Assembly (NCBI RefSeq): GCF_023544465.1 | Contig: NZ_JALPVL010000005.1 | Coordinates: forward strand, 553,975 to 617,974 | Length of the DNA stretch: 64,000 nt | Source: Paractinoplanes maris | Lineage (GTDB): Bacteria > Actinomycetota > Actinomycetes > Mycobacteriales > Micromonosporaceae | Direction: 5' to 3' | Part shown: in pieces, positions 42,171 to 51,044 of the stretch | Layout of the letters: each line of letters begins with the position of its first letter | Numbering within the stretch: position 1 is the stretch's first letter | The notes under the pieces: generated by a model | Database searches by the model: none | Seen by the model: the letters and a program-made list of their open reading frames with translations, nothing else | What the model was told of the DNA's origin: nothing | Program-made: the position numbers and the translations under genes

Positions 42171-42197
42171 CCGCGACCGCGAGGTCGCCGATGACCG

Positions 42198-42236
42198 CCG
42201 GGGCGGGCGCGCCAAGGGTCCTCGCGCCCGCCCCGG
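42198..42236 (+). terminator. Hairpin terminator of the sigma/anti-sigma operon
   Basis: Perfect 14-bp stem, CCGGGGCGGGCGCG (42198-42211) pairing with CGCGCCCGCCCCGG (42223-42236), with an 11-nt loop, 27 nt after the anti-sigma stop. Confidence 0.75.
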
Positions 42237-42434
42237 CTCCACCTCAGCTCAGCCGGCTGAACACCGGCGATCTTCGTCTGCTCGGCGCCGAACTCGATAG
42301 ACGTCAATGGATGCCCACCGTCGACTGTGGGCCGGAAGGCGGCAACGGCTGGCCGAGTGACCGGTTCCGCACCCAGCGTAGGGGATCTAGGTTGCTGGAT
42401 ATTCACAGCCAACGCTGGAGAGGATGGACACATC

Positions 42435-44027
42435 GTGGTGTCTCGATCGGCATGGAGACGTGTGGGGGGCGCGGCCGCCGCGGCGGTGCTGCTCGGTGGG
42501 CTGGTCGCCGCCGGGCCCGCGCAGGCGTCGTCCGGCAGCAGCTCGACCAAGGAGATCACCAAGGCGGTCACGCTGGCCGGGGTGCTGCGGCACCTTGTGG
42601 CGTTCCAGGCGATCGCCAAGCTCAGTGGCGACACCCGGGCCTCGGGGACGCCCGGATACAAGCGCAGTGCCGACTACGTGTCGGCGCTGATGCGGGCGGC
42701 CGGATACAAGGTGACCCGGCAGCCGTTCCCGTTCAACTTCTGCACCGAGAACGGGTCGTCGTTCGCCCAGACGGCGCCGACCCCGACCACCTACGTCGAC
42801 CAGGAGGACTACGACGTCCTGGACTGCTCGGGCAGCGGCACGGCGACCGGCTCCGTCGTCCCGGTGGACCTGGAGCTGACGACGCCGAACACCAGCACCT
42901 CGGGCTGCGAGGCGGAGGACTTCGTCGGCGTCAGCGGCAACATCGCGCTCGTCCAGCGGGGCACCTGCTCGTTCGGTCAGAAGGCGGCCAACGCTCAGGC
43001 GGCCGGCGCGACCGGCGTCATCATCATGAATCAGGGCAACACAGACGGGCCGGACCGCCAGGACGTCTTCCTGGGCACGCTCGGTGAGCCGGTCGGCATT
43101 CCGGCCATCGGGATCTCGTACCCCCAGGGCGTCGCCTTCGCCGGCACGGCGGGTCTGACCGTCACCATCACGACCGACACCGTCGCTCAGGTGCGCCAGA
43201 CCGAGAACGTCATCGCCGAGTCGCGGTACGGCGACCCGAACGAGGTCGTCATGTCCGGCGCCCACCTCGACTCCGTACCGGAAGGTCCGGGGATCAACGA
43301 CAACGGCACCGGCAGCGCCGGCATCCTCGAGGTGGCGCTGCAGATGCGCAACCAGAAGACCAAGAACAAGCTGCGGTTCGCCTGGTGGGGCGCCGAGGAG
43401 GCCAACCTGGTCGGCTCGACGTTCTATGTGAACAGCCTGCCCGAGGCGGAGGCGGCGAAGATCGCGCTCTACCTGAACTTCGACATGATCGGCTCGCCCA
43501 ACTACACGTTCGGCGTGTACGACGGCGACGACTCGGACGCCACCGGCGCCGGGCCCGGACCGGCCGGCTCGGCGCAGATCGAGCAGGTCTTCCAGCGCTT
43601 CTTCACCGCGCGCGGTCAGGCCACGGCGGCGTCGGACTTCAGCGGCCGCTCCGACTACGGCCCGTTCATCGCCTCCGGCATCCCGGCCGGTGGACTCTTC
43701 ACCGGGGCCGAGGTCGAGAAGACCGCGGAGGACGTGGCGAAGTGGGGCGGTGTCGCCGGTCTGGCCTACGACCCGTGTTACCACCAGGCGTGCGACAGCT
43801 TCACGCCGGAGCGGGACGGCGCTGACGCGGCGGTCTACCGGCAGCTGCGGCAGGCCTACCGCAACCAGCTGCTCGGCAACCTGAACACGTTCGCGCTCGA
43901 CACCAACGCCGACGCGATCGCGACGGCGGTGGCCACGTTCGCCCAGGACACCTCGTCGATCCCGCCGCGGCCGGCCGCGGTGGCCGCACGATCGGCGGCG
44001 CCGAGCGTGCACAGCGCGCTCAGCTGA
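42435..44027 (+). CDS. Secreted M28-family aminopeptidase with PA domain
   Basis: A 530-residue exported zinc peptidase. Signal peptide: WRRVGGAAAAAVLLGGLVAAGPAQA. The PA insert is around 150-250 (GNIALVQRGTCSFGQKAANAQAAGATGVIIMNQ, in part). The catalytic domain has di-zinc ligands in SGAHLDSVPEGPGINDNGTGSAG (His, Asp), general base and ligand Glu-Glu in WWGAEEANLVGS and Asp in NFDMIGS. A Cys pair sits in YDPCYHQACDSF. It resembles Streptomyces griseus aminopeptidase S-type enzymes. GTG 42435 follows GGAGAGG by 11 nt; GTG 42438 is equal. A hairpin terminator follows. Confidence 0.92.
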   Translation: MVSRSAWRRVGGAAAAAVLLGGLVAAGPAQASSGSSSTKEITKAVTLAGVLRHLVAFQAIAKLSGDTRASGTPGYKRSADYVSALMRAAGYKVTRQPFPFNFCTENGSSFAQTAPTPTTYVDQEDYDVLDCSGSGTATGSVVPVDLELTTPNTSTSGCEAEDFVGVSGNIALVQRGTCSFGQKAANAQAAGATGVIIMNQGNTDGPDRQDVFLGTLGEPVGIPAIGISYPQGVAFAGTAGLTVTITTDTVAQVRQTENVIAESRYGDPNEVVMSGAHLDSVPEGPGINDNGTGSAGILEVALQMRNQKTKNKLRFAWWGAEEANLVGSTFYVNSLPEAEAAKIALYLNFDMIGSPNYTFGVYDGDDSDATGAGPGPAGSAQIEQVFQRFFTARGQATAASDFSGRSDYGPFIASGIPAGGLFTGAEVEKTAEDVAKWGGVAGLAYDPCYHQACDSFTPERDGADAAVYRQLRQAYRNQLLGNLNTFALDTNADAIATAVATFAQDTSSIPPRPAAVAARSAAPSVHSALS

Positions 44028-44034
44028 CAGCGGA

Positions 44035-44066
44035 GATGTGCCCGGCATCACGGTGCCGGGCACATC
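44035..44066 (+). terminator. Hairpin terminator after the M28 peptidase gene
   Basis: Perfect 13-bp stem GATGTGCCCGGCA/TGCCGGGCACATC with 6-nt loop TCACGG, 7 nt after the stop. It is followed by CTTGACCTT, not a clean U-tract. Confidence 0.85.
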
Positions 44067-44075
44067 CTTGACCTT

Positions 44076-44549
44076 ATGACCGAGAATGGGCAGATGATCG
44101 CGAGGCGCATCGCCACCGTCGTGGCCACCCTGCTGGCCGCCGCCGGGCTGGGCGCCTGCGGCAGCCCGCCCACCACCGAGCGCGAACACAGCGAGTCCGC
44201 CGCGATCGCGCCGGCCGCCGGCACCCGCACGGCCTCGCGCGACGTCCAGGCCGTGGCCCGGGCCGAGACCACCGTACGCAATGTGCCGCAAGCCTTCCGG
44301 CTGCCACCCGGCAGTCGCGTGACCGCCCTGTCCGACTCCGAGGCGGGCGCCTCGTTCACCCTGGCCGCGCCCGACCCCGAGGCCGTGCTGTCGTTCTATC
44401 GCCGCGAGCTGGGGCGCGGCGCGTTCACGATCGTCGCCGACCAGGCCGGTCCCGACGCCACCAGCCTTTCCTTCCGCGACACCGACGGCTGGGCGGGCAC
44501 GATCTATGCCACCCCGCAACGCGTCGCCGTCGCCGTCCGCCGAGCCTGA
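44076..44549 (+). CDS. Putative lipoprotein of unknown function
   Basis: A 157-residue exported protein. A signal of the lipoprotein type ends at LLAAAGLGAC, with Cys about residue 28 as the lipidation site. The body contains PDPEAVLSFYRRELGRGAFTIV and WAGTIYATPQRVAVAVRRA, giving a small alpha/beta domain I do not recognise. ATG 44094 (MIARRIATVV) would give a more standard signal length and may be the true start. No partner genes; a short convergent spacer separates it from the SGNH hydrolase gene. Confidence 0.65.
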   Translation: MTENGQMIARRIATVVATLLAAAGLGACGSPPTTEREHSESAAIAPAAGTRTASRDVQAVARAETTVRNVPQAFRLPPGSRVTALSDSEAGASFTLAAPDPEAVLSFYRRELGRGAFTIVADQAGPDATSLSFRDTDGWAGTIYATPQRVAVAVRRA

Positions 44550-44657
44550 CCTCCGCCGGCCGGCGCGCTGTCGCCGTCAGCACCCGGCAACCTCGGCCGG
44601 GACCGCGCCCCGTCGGGCTCAGCGGGGTCACCGTCCCCACCCGCGTCGTCCGCTGCT

Positions 44658-46031
44658 CTACCGCGCCGCCGCGGCCTTGACGCCGGTGGCCCAGCGCTCG
44701 ATCTGAGCCACGTCGACCGCCCCGCCCATGGCCAGGAAGCCGGCCCGGTTGGGGTGCAGGTGGTCGCCCGGGCCGCCGACGCTGCTGTTGGTGTCGAACT
44801 CGGGTCGCAGGTGGCCCGGGCGGGCCGGGTCCTCGGTCACCGCGCTGAAGTCGGCCACCCCGTCGAACACCCCGCCGGTCCGGATGAAGTCGTTGACGGC
44901 CCGGCGCTTGGCGTCGGTCTCGGGGGTGCCGTAGAGGCCGAACTCGGTGCCCGCGGACGGCGTCAGCGTGGCGCCGACGATCTTGATTCCGCGCGCGTGC
45001 ACCCGGCGGACGATCTCCCGGTAACCGTCGATCACCTGGGCCGCTGTCGCGTTGCCGCCACCGAGGTCGTTGATGCCCTCCAGCAGGATGACCACGCGCA
45101 CACCCGGGCGCTGCAGGACGTCGCGGTCGAGCCGGTCGAGCGCGGGCGGCCCGTCACAGGGTGTGCAGCCGCCCGGCGTACGACCGATCCGGGTGACCAT
45201 GTTGCCGCCGATCGCCTCGGTGACGACCGTGACGTCGCCCCGCCGGTCGAGCCGGCGCTGGAGCACGTCGGGCCACCGGTCGTGGCCGTTGATCGTGGAG
45301 AAGAAGCCGTCGGTGATCGAGTCGCCGAACGCGACGACAGTGGCCCGTTCCTCCCGCTGCGCCTGCACCTGAACCTCGGAGAGGAAGAACCACGAGGTGG
45401 TCGAGTGCGGGAACGCCGTCTCCCCCGGGTCGGCGGTGCGGTCGCCGGCGCCCGGCCCCGAGACGTACGAGGTGGTGAACCCGGCGGCGTGCCACGTCAT
45501 CGGCCCGCTCTCACCGGCCACGAAGAGGCTGATCGCGAGCCGCTGCGACGGCGCGTCGGTCACCCGGACCCGCACCGGGTCACTGAGGACGGTTCGCCCG
45601 GCCGGGACGACGACCGATCCCCGGCCGCCGAAGGTCAGCGGCCGGTTGGTGCCCGGCACGACGGTGGCCCCGATGGACTGCAACCCGGCGTACGCCCGCC
45701 CGAAGGTCACCGCCCGGGTGCCGTACTCGTTGCTGAGCCGCACCCGCCAGACCGTGCCCTCGACGCTAGGGTGCACGGTCATCCGCAGCGTCTGATCATG
45801 CGCCTGGTTGTCCGGGAAGGCTCCGGTCAGCAGCGGTGCCGTGTTCCCGGGCCCGGCCGGCCCCACCGGTCCGGGCTGGCCCACCGAATACCCCACCGGA
45901 TAGACCCCCTGAGCCGACCCGGCCCACCCGGCACCCCAGGCGTTCCCCCGCGCCTGCGCGGCGGCCACCGGCGTGAGCAGAACAAACGCGGCGACCGTGG
46001 CCATGGCCTTGCTGATCCGAGCGACTCGCAT
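44658..46031 (-). CDS. Secreted SGNH/GDSL-family hydrolase
   Basis: A 457-residue exported esterase/lipase-type enzyme. Signal peptide MRVARISKAMATVAAFVLLTPVAAAQA. An N-terminal beta-rich domain (30-230) precedes the catalytic domain: block I VVAFGDSITDGF with the catalytic Ser, Gly in block II EAIGGNMV, Asn in block III LLEGINDLGGG and Asp-His in block V GGPGDHLHPNRAGF. The architecture is that of actinobacterial GDSL hydrolases acting on acylated sugars or lipids. ATG 46031 follows AGGGGG. Substrate not evident. Confidence 0.92.
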   Translation of the reverse strand: MRVARISKAMATVAAFVLLTPVAAAQARGNAWGAGWAGSAQGVYPVGYSVGQPGPVGPAGPGNTAPLLTGAFPDNQAHDQTLRMTVHPSVEGTVWRVRLSNEYGTRAVTFGRAYAGLQSIGATVVPGTNRPLTFGGRGSVVVPAGRTVLSDPVRVRVTDAPSQRLAISLFVAGESGPMTWHAAGFTTSYVSGPGAGDRTADPGETAFPHSTTSWFFLSEVQVQAQREERATVVAFGDSITDGFFSTINGHDRWPDVLQRRLDRRGDVTVVTEAIGGNMVTRIGRTPGGCTPCDGPPALDRLDRDVLQRPGVRVVILLEGINDLGGGNATAAQVIDGYREIVRRVHARGIKIVGATLTPSAGTEFGLYGTPETDAKRRAVNDFIRTGGVFDGVADFSAVTEDPARPGHLRPEFDTNSSVGGPGDHLHPNRAGFLAMGGAVDVAQIERWATGVKAAAAR

Positions 46032-46166
46032 GGCACCCCCTAGGAAGTCATCGACGACCATCGTTACCACCGGCCCGGGGCCCGATCAATCGTTCCGCCC
46101 TGGACAGGCACATATTGGATGATCGGTCGCCTGTGCGACGCGGTCGGCGGTGCCACGGTGAGGGAC

Positions 46167-47366
46167 ATGAGACATTCGTCGATACGTACGCTCCTCGCCC
46201 TCTGCACCGCACTGGTGCTGCCGGCCGTCGTGGTGGCAGTGCCCGCGCCGGCCTCGCCGTCGTCCACCCGGGGCGACCCCGTGCTGCAAGCCGCGCTCGA
46301 CGACATCGTGGCCGCGGGCGCGACCGGCGCGCTGGCCGTCGTCGACGACGGCACCCGTACCGTCCAGCTGACCAGCGGCGTGGCCCGGCTGCAGCCCCGG
46401 CAACCACTGCGGCCGACGGCGCGGTTCCGGGTGGGCAGCGCCACCAAGACCTTCGTCGCCGTCACCGCACTCCAACTGGTCGGGCAGCGCGAACTGGGAC
46501 TGGACGACACCGTGGAGCGCTGGCTGCCCGGCCTGGTGCCGAACGGGCAGAACATCACCCTGCGGATGCTCCTCAACCACACGAGCGGCCTGTTCGACTT
46601 CACCGCCGACGAGACCTTCCTCGCGGCGTTCCTGGCCGACCGCACCCGGCTCTGGACACCGCGCGAGCTGATCGCCGTCGCGACCAGCCACCCGCCCACC
46701 GGCCCGCCCGGCAGCCCCTGGGCCTACTCCAACACCGGCTACCTCCTGGTCGGCCTGATCGTCGAAAAGGCCGCCGGACGCGACCTGGAGTCGCTCGTCC
46801 GGCATCGCATCATCGAACCGCTGGGCCTGCGCAGCACCGCGTTCCCCCGCACCCCGCGGATCGCCGGCTACCACGCCCACGGCTACGCCCCGCCGTCGCT
46901 GACCGGGGCCGGCTACGTCGACGTGACGCCCGTCAGCCCGTCCGCGGTCTGGGCCGCCGGGGCGATGACCTCCAACGCCGCCGACCTGCGGACCTTCTAC
47001 GAGGCGGTCCTGGGCGGACGCCTGCTCGCCCCGGCTCAGCGCAAGGAGTTGCTGGCCGCCGTCCCGGTGACGCCGGACTTCGGCTACGGCCTGGGCCTGT
47101 TCGTCGAGACGTATCCGTCCTGCGGCACGGCCTACGGCCACAACGGCGGCATCCTCGGATACATCTCCTGGACCTACACCGACCGGGTGGGTCGCCGCAG
47201 CGTGGTGATCATGATGCCGACCGAGCCCGACGCGGCATTGTGGCCCGTCCTCAACCGGGCACTCACCATCGCCGTGTGCCGCATGTTCGGCCGGACCGCC
47301 CCCGATCCGCTCGCCGGCCATCGACACTCACCGATCATCGGGGCTACCGTGCGGGCATCAGCCTGA
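46167..47366 (+). CDS. Secreted beta-lactamase-fold serine hydrolase (DD-peptidase-like)
   Basis: A 399-residue exported enzyme. Signal peptide MRHSSIRTLLALCTALVLPAVVVAVPAPA. Catalytic motifs: SxxK as Ser91-Ala-Thr-Lys94 (RVGSATKTFVA), YSN (Tyr187-Ser-Asn189, WAYSNTGY) and the third motif HNG in YGHNGGILGYIS. It resembles Streptomyces R61 DD-carboxypeptidase. The APC permease gene starts 10 nt after its stop and an amidase gene follows that, so it probably belongs to a three-gene operon. ATG 46167 is chosen; GTG 46158 and ATG 46119 are in frame. Confidence 0.9.
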   Translation: MRHSSIRTLLALCTALVLPAVVVAVPAPASPSSTRGDPVLQAALDDIVAAGATGALAVVDDGTRTVQLTSGVARLQPRQPLRPTARFRVGSATKTFVAVTALQLVGQRELGLDDTVERWLPGLVPNGQNITLRMLLNHTSGLFDFTADETFLAAFLADRTRLWTPRELIAVATSHPPTGPPGSPWAYSNTGYLLVGLIVEKAAGRDLESLVRHRIIEPLGLRSTAFPRTPRIAGYHAHGYAPPSLTGAGYVDVTPVSPSAVWAAGAMTSNAADLRTFYEAVLGGRLLAPAQRKELLAAVPVTPDFGYGLGLFVETYPSCGTAYGHNGGILGYISWTYTDRVGRRSVVIMMPTEPDAALWPVLNRALTIAVCRMFGRTAPDPLAGHRHSPIIGATVRASA

Positions 47367-47376
47367 GGAGGTCGCC

Positions 47377-48783
47377 ATGACTCGAGCGTCGGACGGACCG
47401 GCTGCGGCCGATCTTCAGCAGTTCGGCTACCGGCAGGAGCTCAGCCGGTCGCTGAGCTTCACCGACCTGCTGATCTACGGCCTCATCTTCATGGTGCCGA
47501 TCGCGCCGTTCGGGATCTTCGGCAGTGTGTACAGCGGGTCCGGCGGGATGGTGGCTCTCGCGTACGTCATCGGCATGGTGGCGATGATGTTCACCGCGCT
47601 GTCGTACTCGCAGATGGTCAAGGCCTTCCCGATGGCCGGGTCGGTCTACAGCTACGCCGGGCGGGGCATCGCGCCGCCGGTCGGGTTCCTGGCCGGGTGG
47701 GTGATCCTGCTCGATTACGTGCTCGTGCCCGGTCTTCTCTATCTCGTGGCCAGTGTGGCCATGCACTCGCTGGTGCCCGCCGTCCCGGTCTGGCTCTGGC
47801 TGGTGGCCTTCGTCCTGCTCAACACGGTCGTCAACTACCTGGGCATCCGGATGACCGCCCGGGTCAACCGGATCATGCTGGTGGCCGAGGTCATCATCCT
47901 GGCGATCTTCCTGGTCGTCGGGGTGGTGGCGCTGGCCTCCGGCAAGGGTGCCGGCTTCTCGTGGAGCCCGCTCTACAACGCGGACACGTTCTCGTGGTCG
48001 GTGGTCTTCGGTGCGGTGTCCATCGCCGTGCTGTCGTTCCTGGGTTTCGACGGCATCTCGATGCTGGCCGAGGAGAGCCGTGAGGAGGCCCGCCAGATCG
48101 GCCAGGCCATGGTCGGCGCGCTGCTGCTGGCCGGCTCGCTGTTCGTCGTGCAGACCTGGGTCGCGGCGCTGCTCGTGCCGGACGCGCCCGGGTTGCTGGC
48201 CGACGGCGACCCCGAGGGTACGGCGTTCTACGACGCGGCCCGGGCGGCCGGCGGCGGCTGGCTGGCCAGTCTGACCGCGCTGGCCACCGCCATCGCCTGG
48301 GGCTTCGCCAACTCGCTGGTCGCCCAGGCGGCCACCAGCCGGCTGCTCTACGCGATGGCCCGCGACGGGCAGATGCCGCGGTTCCTCAGCCGGATCAGCG
48401 AACGGCATCGGGTGCCGGCCAACGCCACCCTGCTCGTGGCGGCGATCTCGCTGGCCCTCGGCCTCTACATGGCGAGCCGGGACGACGGCATCTCGCTGCT
48501 GTCGACGCTGGTGAACTTCGGCGCGATGACCGCATTCCTGGCCCTGCACGTCGCGGTCGTGATCCACTACGTCGTACGGCAGGGAAGCCGGGACTGGTGG
48601 CGGCACCTCGTCGTCCCGGTGATCGGCTTCCTTATCCTGTTGTACGTGGTGATCAACGCGGACATCGCCGCGCAGACCCTGGGCTTCGCCTGGCTCGGCG
48701 TCGGCGTGATCGTGCTCATCGTCTTCTATGTGACCGGCCGGCGCCCGACCCTGGCCGGCCTGACCGGGCAGGAGAACCCATGA
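47377..48783 (+). CDS. APC-family amino acid/amine permease
   Basis: A 468-residue transporter with 12 membrane helices. The first helix has the family loop FTDLLIYGLIFMVPIAPFGIFG, followed by FPMAGSVYSYAGRGIAPPVGFLAGW and FGAVSIAVLSFLGFDGISMLAEESREEARQIGQAM (in part FLGFDGISMLAEE). It imports amino acids or related amines by symport or exchange. The ATG follows GAGGAGG. The stop overlaps the amidase start (ATGA). Its place between a secreted hydrolase and an amidase suggests a nitrogen-scavenging route for an amide or peptide fragment (inference). Confidence 0.92.
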   Translation: MTRASDGPAAADLQQFGYRQELSRSLSFTDLLIYGLIFMVPIAPFGIFGSVYSGSGGMVALAYVIGMVAMMFTALSYSQMVKAFPMAGSVYSYAGRGIAPPVGFLAGWVILLDYVLVPGLLYLVASVAMHSLVPAVPVWLWLVAFVLLNTVVNYLGIRMTARVNRIMLVAEVIILAIFLVVGVVALASGKGAGFSWSPLYNADTFSWSVVFGAVSIAVLSFLGFDGISMLAEESREEARQIGQAMVGALLLAGSLFVVQTWVAALLVPDAPGLLADGDPEGTAFYDAARAAGGGWLASLTALATAIAWGFANSLVAQAATSRLLYAMARDGQMPRFLSRISERHRVPANATLLVAAISLALGLYMASRDDGISLLSTLVNFGAMTAFLALHVAVVIHYVVRQGSRDWWRHLVVPVIGFLILLYVVINADIAAQTLGFAWLGVGVIVLIVFYVTGRRPTLAGLTGQENP

Positions 48784-49796
48784 CCGAGGTCGTCAGCTAC
48801 CGCCCCGGCCCGGAGGAACTGGCCTACACCTTCGGCGGACGGGAGCCGGTCCTCTCGGTGGCGCCGGGCACGGTGGTCGAGCTGTACACCGAGGACTGCT
48901 TCGGCGGCCGGGTGCGCGACGTCGGCGACCTCCCGTCGGTGGTGTGCGAGTTCCCCTACCTCAACCCGGTCACCGGTCCGATCCACGTCGAGGGAGCCGA
49001 GCCCGGCGACACGCTGGCCGTGCACTTCGTCGACATCGTGCCGGCCCGCGACTGGGCCGTGTCGTCGACCTTCCCGCACTTCGGCGCGCTCACCGGCACC
49101 CACACCACGGCGATGCTGCACGCGCCGCTCGACGAGCTGGTGTGGCGCTACGACGTGGACGTCGCCGCGGGCACGGTGCGCTATCAGGCCCGGCGCAGCG
49201 ACTACAGCGTCGAGCTTCCCCTCGACCCCATGCACGGTACGGCGGGAGTGGCCCCGGCCGCGTTCGAGAGCCGCATGACGATCGTGCCCGACACCCACGG
49301 CGGCAACCTGGACACGCCGGAGCTGCGTGCGGGGGTGACGGCCTACTTCGGTGTGAACGTGCCCGGTGCGCTGTTCGCCCTGGGCGACGGCCACTGCCGC
49401 CAGGGCGACGGCGAGGTCTGCGGTACGGGGGTGGAGGCGGCCATGAACACGGTGGTCATCCTCGACCTGGTCAAGGGGGTGCCGACCCCCACGCCGCGCT
49501 TCGAGACCGACGCCGCCCTGATGTCGGCCGGGTCGGCCCGGCCGCTCGAGGACGCGTACCGGATGAGCCAGCACGACCTGGTCACCTGGACGGCCGGCCT
49601 GATCGGACTGGACACGCTCGACGCCTACCAGCTCATCAGCCAGGCCGGCGAGGCGCCGGTGGGCAACGTCTGCGACCCCAATTACACGATGCTGGCCAAG
49701 GTGGCCAAGTCCTACCTGGGCCCGGCCCGGCCCTACGACGGAATCCACGCCCGCCTCCGCGGCTCGGCCCGGGACTACCAGTCCACGTCCCGCTGA
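48780..49796 (+). CDS. Acetamidase/formamidase-family amidase
   Basis: A 338-residue cytoplasmic amidase that releases ammonia from short amides. Family segments: EGAEPGDTLAVHFVDIVPA near residue 75, HGGNLDTPELRAGVTAYFGVNVPGALFALGDGHCRQGDGEVCGTGVEAAMN (in part GGNLDTPEL and GDGHCRQGDGEVCGTGVE) and NPNYTMLAK-like CDPNYTMLAKVAKSYL at the end. The ATG overlaps the permease stop, so the two are translated together. The natural substrate could be formamide, acetamide or an amino-acid amide brought in by the permease. Confidence 0.92.
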   Translation: MTEVVSYRPGPEELAYTFGGREPVLSVAPGTVVELYTEDCFGGRVRDVGDLPSVVCEFPYLNPVTGPIHVEGAEPGDTLAVHFVDIVPARDWAVSSTFPHFGALTGTHTTAMLHAPLDELVWRYDVDVAAGTVRYQARRSDYSVELPLDPMHGTAGVAPAAFESRMTIVPDTHGGNLDTPELRAGVTAYFGVNVPGALFALGDGHCRQGDGEVCGTGVEAAMNTVVILDLVKGVPTPTPRFETDAALMSAGSARPLEDAYRMSQHDLVTWTAGLIGLDTLDAYQLISQAGEAPVGNVCDPNYTMLAKVAKSYLGPARPYDGIHARLRGSARDYQSTSR

Positions 49797-49802
49797 GAGG
49801 AG

Positions 49803-49825
49803 CCGGATCCGGCTGGGACCCAGCC
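49803..49825. promoter_or_regulatory. Two adjacent palindromes upstream of a small membrane-protein gene
   Basis: CCGGATCCGG (49803-49812) and GGCTGGG-A-CCCAGCC (49811-49825) overlap by 2 nt, 18 nt before the ATG at 49844 and just after the amidase stop. They may be an operator or a short terminator for the amidase operon. CACACT at 49831-49836 could be a -10. Confidence 0.4.
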
Positions 49826-49843
49826 GCTGGCACACTGGCGGAC

Positions 49844-50065
49844 ATGATCGATCGTCAGCCGGCCGAGAGCCCTCGGCGTAGGGTGAGCGACCGGCTCGCC
49901 CTCACCCTCGTGGCCGTTGTCGCAGCGGCCGGAGTGGCCTTCGGCGTGCTGGTTCTCCACCTTTCCTGGCCGGTCGCACTGTTGATCGCCGGATCGCCGG
50001 CCGTGGCCACGAGCACCGGGCTGCTCCTCAAGACGAAGTATTCCGGCCGGCCGGAGGCGCAGTGA
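49844..50065 (+). CDS. Small two-helix membrane protein
   Basis: A 73-residue protein: a basic N-terminus (MIDRQPAESPRRRVSDR), two hydrophobic stretches (LALTLVAVVAAAGVAFGVLVL and PVALLIAGSPAVATSTGLLL) and a basic tail. No family recognised. It sits behind the palindromes at 49803-49825 and its stop overlaps the start of the ATP-binding protein gene (GTGA), which supports its being real. It may be a membrane anchor or regulator for the next protein. Confidence 0.6.
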   Translation: MIDRQPAESPRRRVSDRLALTLVAVVAAAGVAFGVLVLHLSWPVALLIAGSPAVATSTGLLLKTKYSGRPEAQ

Positions 50066-50604
50066 CCATGAAGCGACCGACGCTGTTCCTGACGGTGGGA
50101 CTTCCGTGCGCCGGCAAGACCACTGCCGCCCGGCGGATGGAGATCGAGCACGGCGCGCTTCGTCTCACCAAGGACGAATGGGTGAAGGCCCTCTATGGGG
50201 CGGACAATCCGCCGTCGGCCAATGACGTGATCGAAGGACGGCTTATCCAGATCGGGCTGCGCGCCCTGGAACTCGGCACCAACGTCGTGATCGACTACGG
50301 CCTCTGGAGCCGGGACGAGCGGTCCGCTCTGCGCCGGGCCGCCGCCGACCGGGGCGCCGCGGTGGAGCTGCACTACTTCGAGGTCACCCCGGCCGAGCAG
50401 CGGAGACGAGCTGACCGGCGGCAAGCCGAAGCGCCCCACACGACGTGGCCCATGTCCGACGCGGAACTGGCCGAGTCGGCCGCCTTCCTCCAGATCCCGA
50501 CCCGGGGCGAGCTCGACGGCAGCGAACCCCTGGACGACCCCCCGGCGGGCTTCCCGACCTGGGACGCGTGGCGCGCCCACCGCTGGCCATCATCGGTCTC
50601 CTGA
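50062..50604 (+). CDS. P-loop kinase-like ATP-binding protein
   Basis: A 180-residue protein with Walker A GLPCAGKTTAARR, RLTKDEWVKALYG and VVIDYGLWSRDERSALRRAAADRGAAVELHYFEV (in part VVIDYGLWSRDER). This is the plan of small AAA/zeta-toxin-like or gluconate/shikimate kinase-like ATPases that phosphorylate a small molecule. No antitoxin-like partner is present apart from the membrane peptide before it. Start at GTG 50062, coupled to the previous stop, or ATG 50068 with GGAGG 10 nt upstream. Confidence 0.8.
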   Translation: MTMKRPTLFLTVGLPCAGKTTAARRMEIEHGALRLTKDEWVKALYGADNPPSANDVIEGRLIQIGLRALELGTNVVIDYGLWSRDERSALRRAAADRGAAVELHYFEVTPAEQRRRADRRQAEAPHTTWPMSDAELAESAAFLQIPTRGELDGSEPLDDPPAGFPTWDAWRAHRWPSSVS

Positions 50605-50720
50605 CGTCCGGCATCCCGGATCTCGGGTGAGCCACGTCACAACGGCCGGAGCGATGACATTCCGGGGCCGGGCCGGTCTGACGGCATGTCAGGCACGAAC
50701 CCCAGCGGAGGGAAAGAACC

Positions 50721-51008
50721 ATGAGCTTCCAGGCCTACCTCGACAACATCGAGGCGAAGACCGGGCTGACTCCTCGCCAGTTCATGGCGCTGGCCCACGA
50801 GCGCGGCCTCGATGAGCCGTCGACCAAGGCGGGGCAGATCGTGGAGTGGCTGAAGGACGACTACGGTCTCGGACGAGGACACGCCATGGCTCTCGTCCAC
50901 GTGATCAAGAACGGGGCCACGATCAGCGACAAGCACGTCGGGACGTCCGGCTCCCATCGCGACGACTCGGACACCCTGTGGCTGGACGGCGTCGCGAACC
51001 GCCCCTGA
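50721..51008 (+). CDS. DUF4287 family protein
   Basis: A 95-residue cytoplasmic protein. MSFQAYLDNIEAKTGLTPRQF is the standard DUF4287 beginning, followed by KAGQIVEWLKDDYGLGRGHAMALVHVIKNG, the family's core. The ATG lies behind GGAGGGAAAG. DUF4287 proteins are widespread and uncharacterised, with a helical fold. No operon partner is evident. Confidence 0.9.
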   Translation: MSFQAYLDNIEAKTGLTPRQFMALAHERGLDEPSTKAGQIVEWLKDDYGLGRGHAMALVHVIKNGATISDKHVGTSGSHRDDSDTLWLDGVANRP

Positions 51009-51044
51009 GACGAGCCGCCGCCCCGCCGCGGCAAGGGAGACGGG

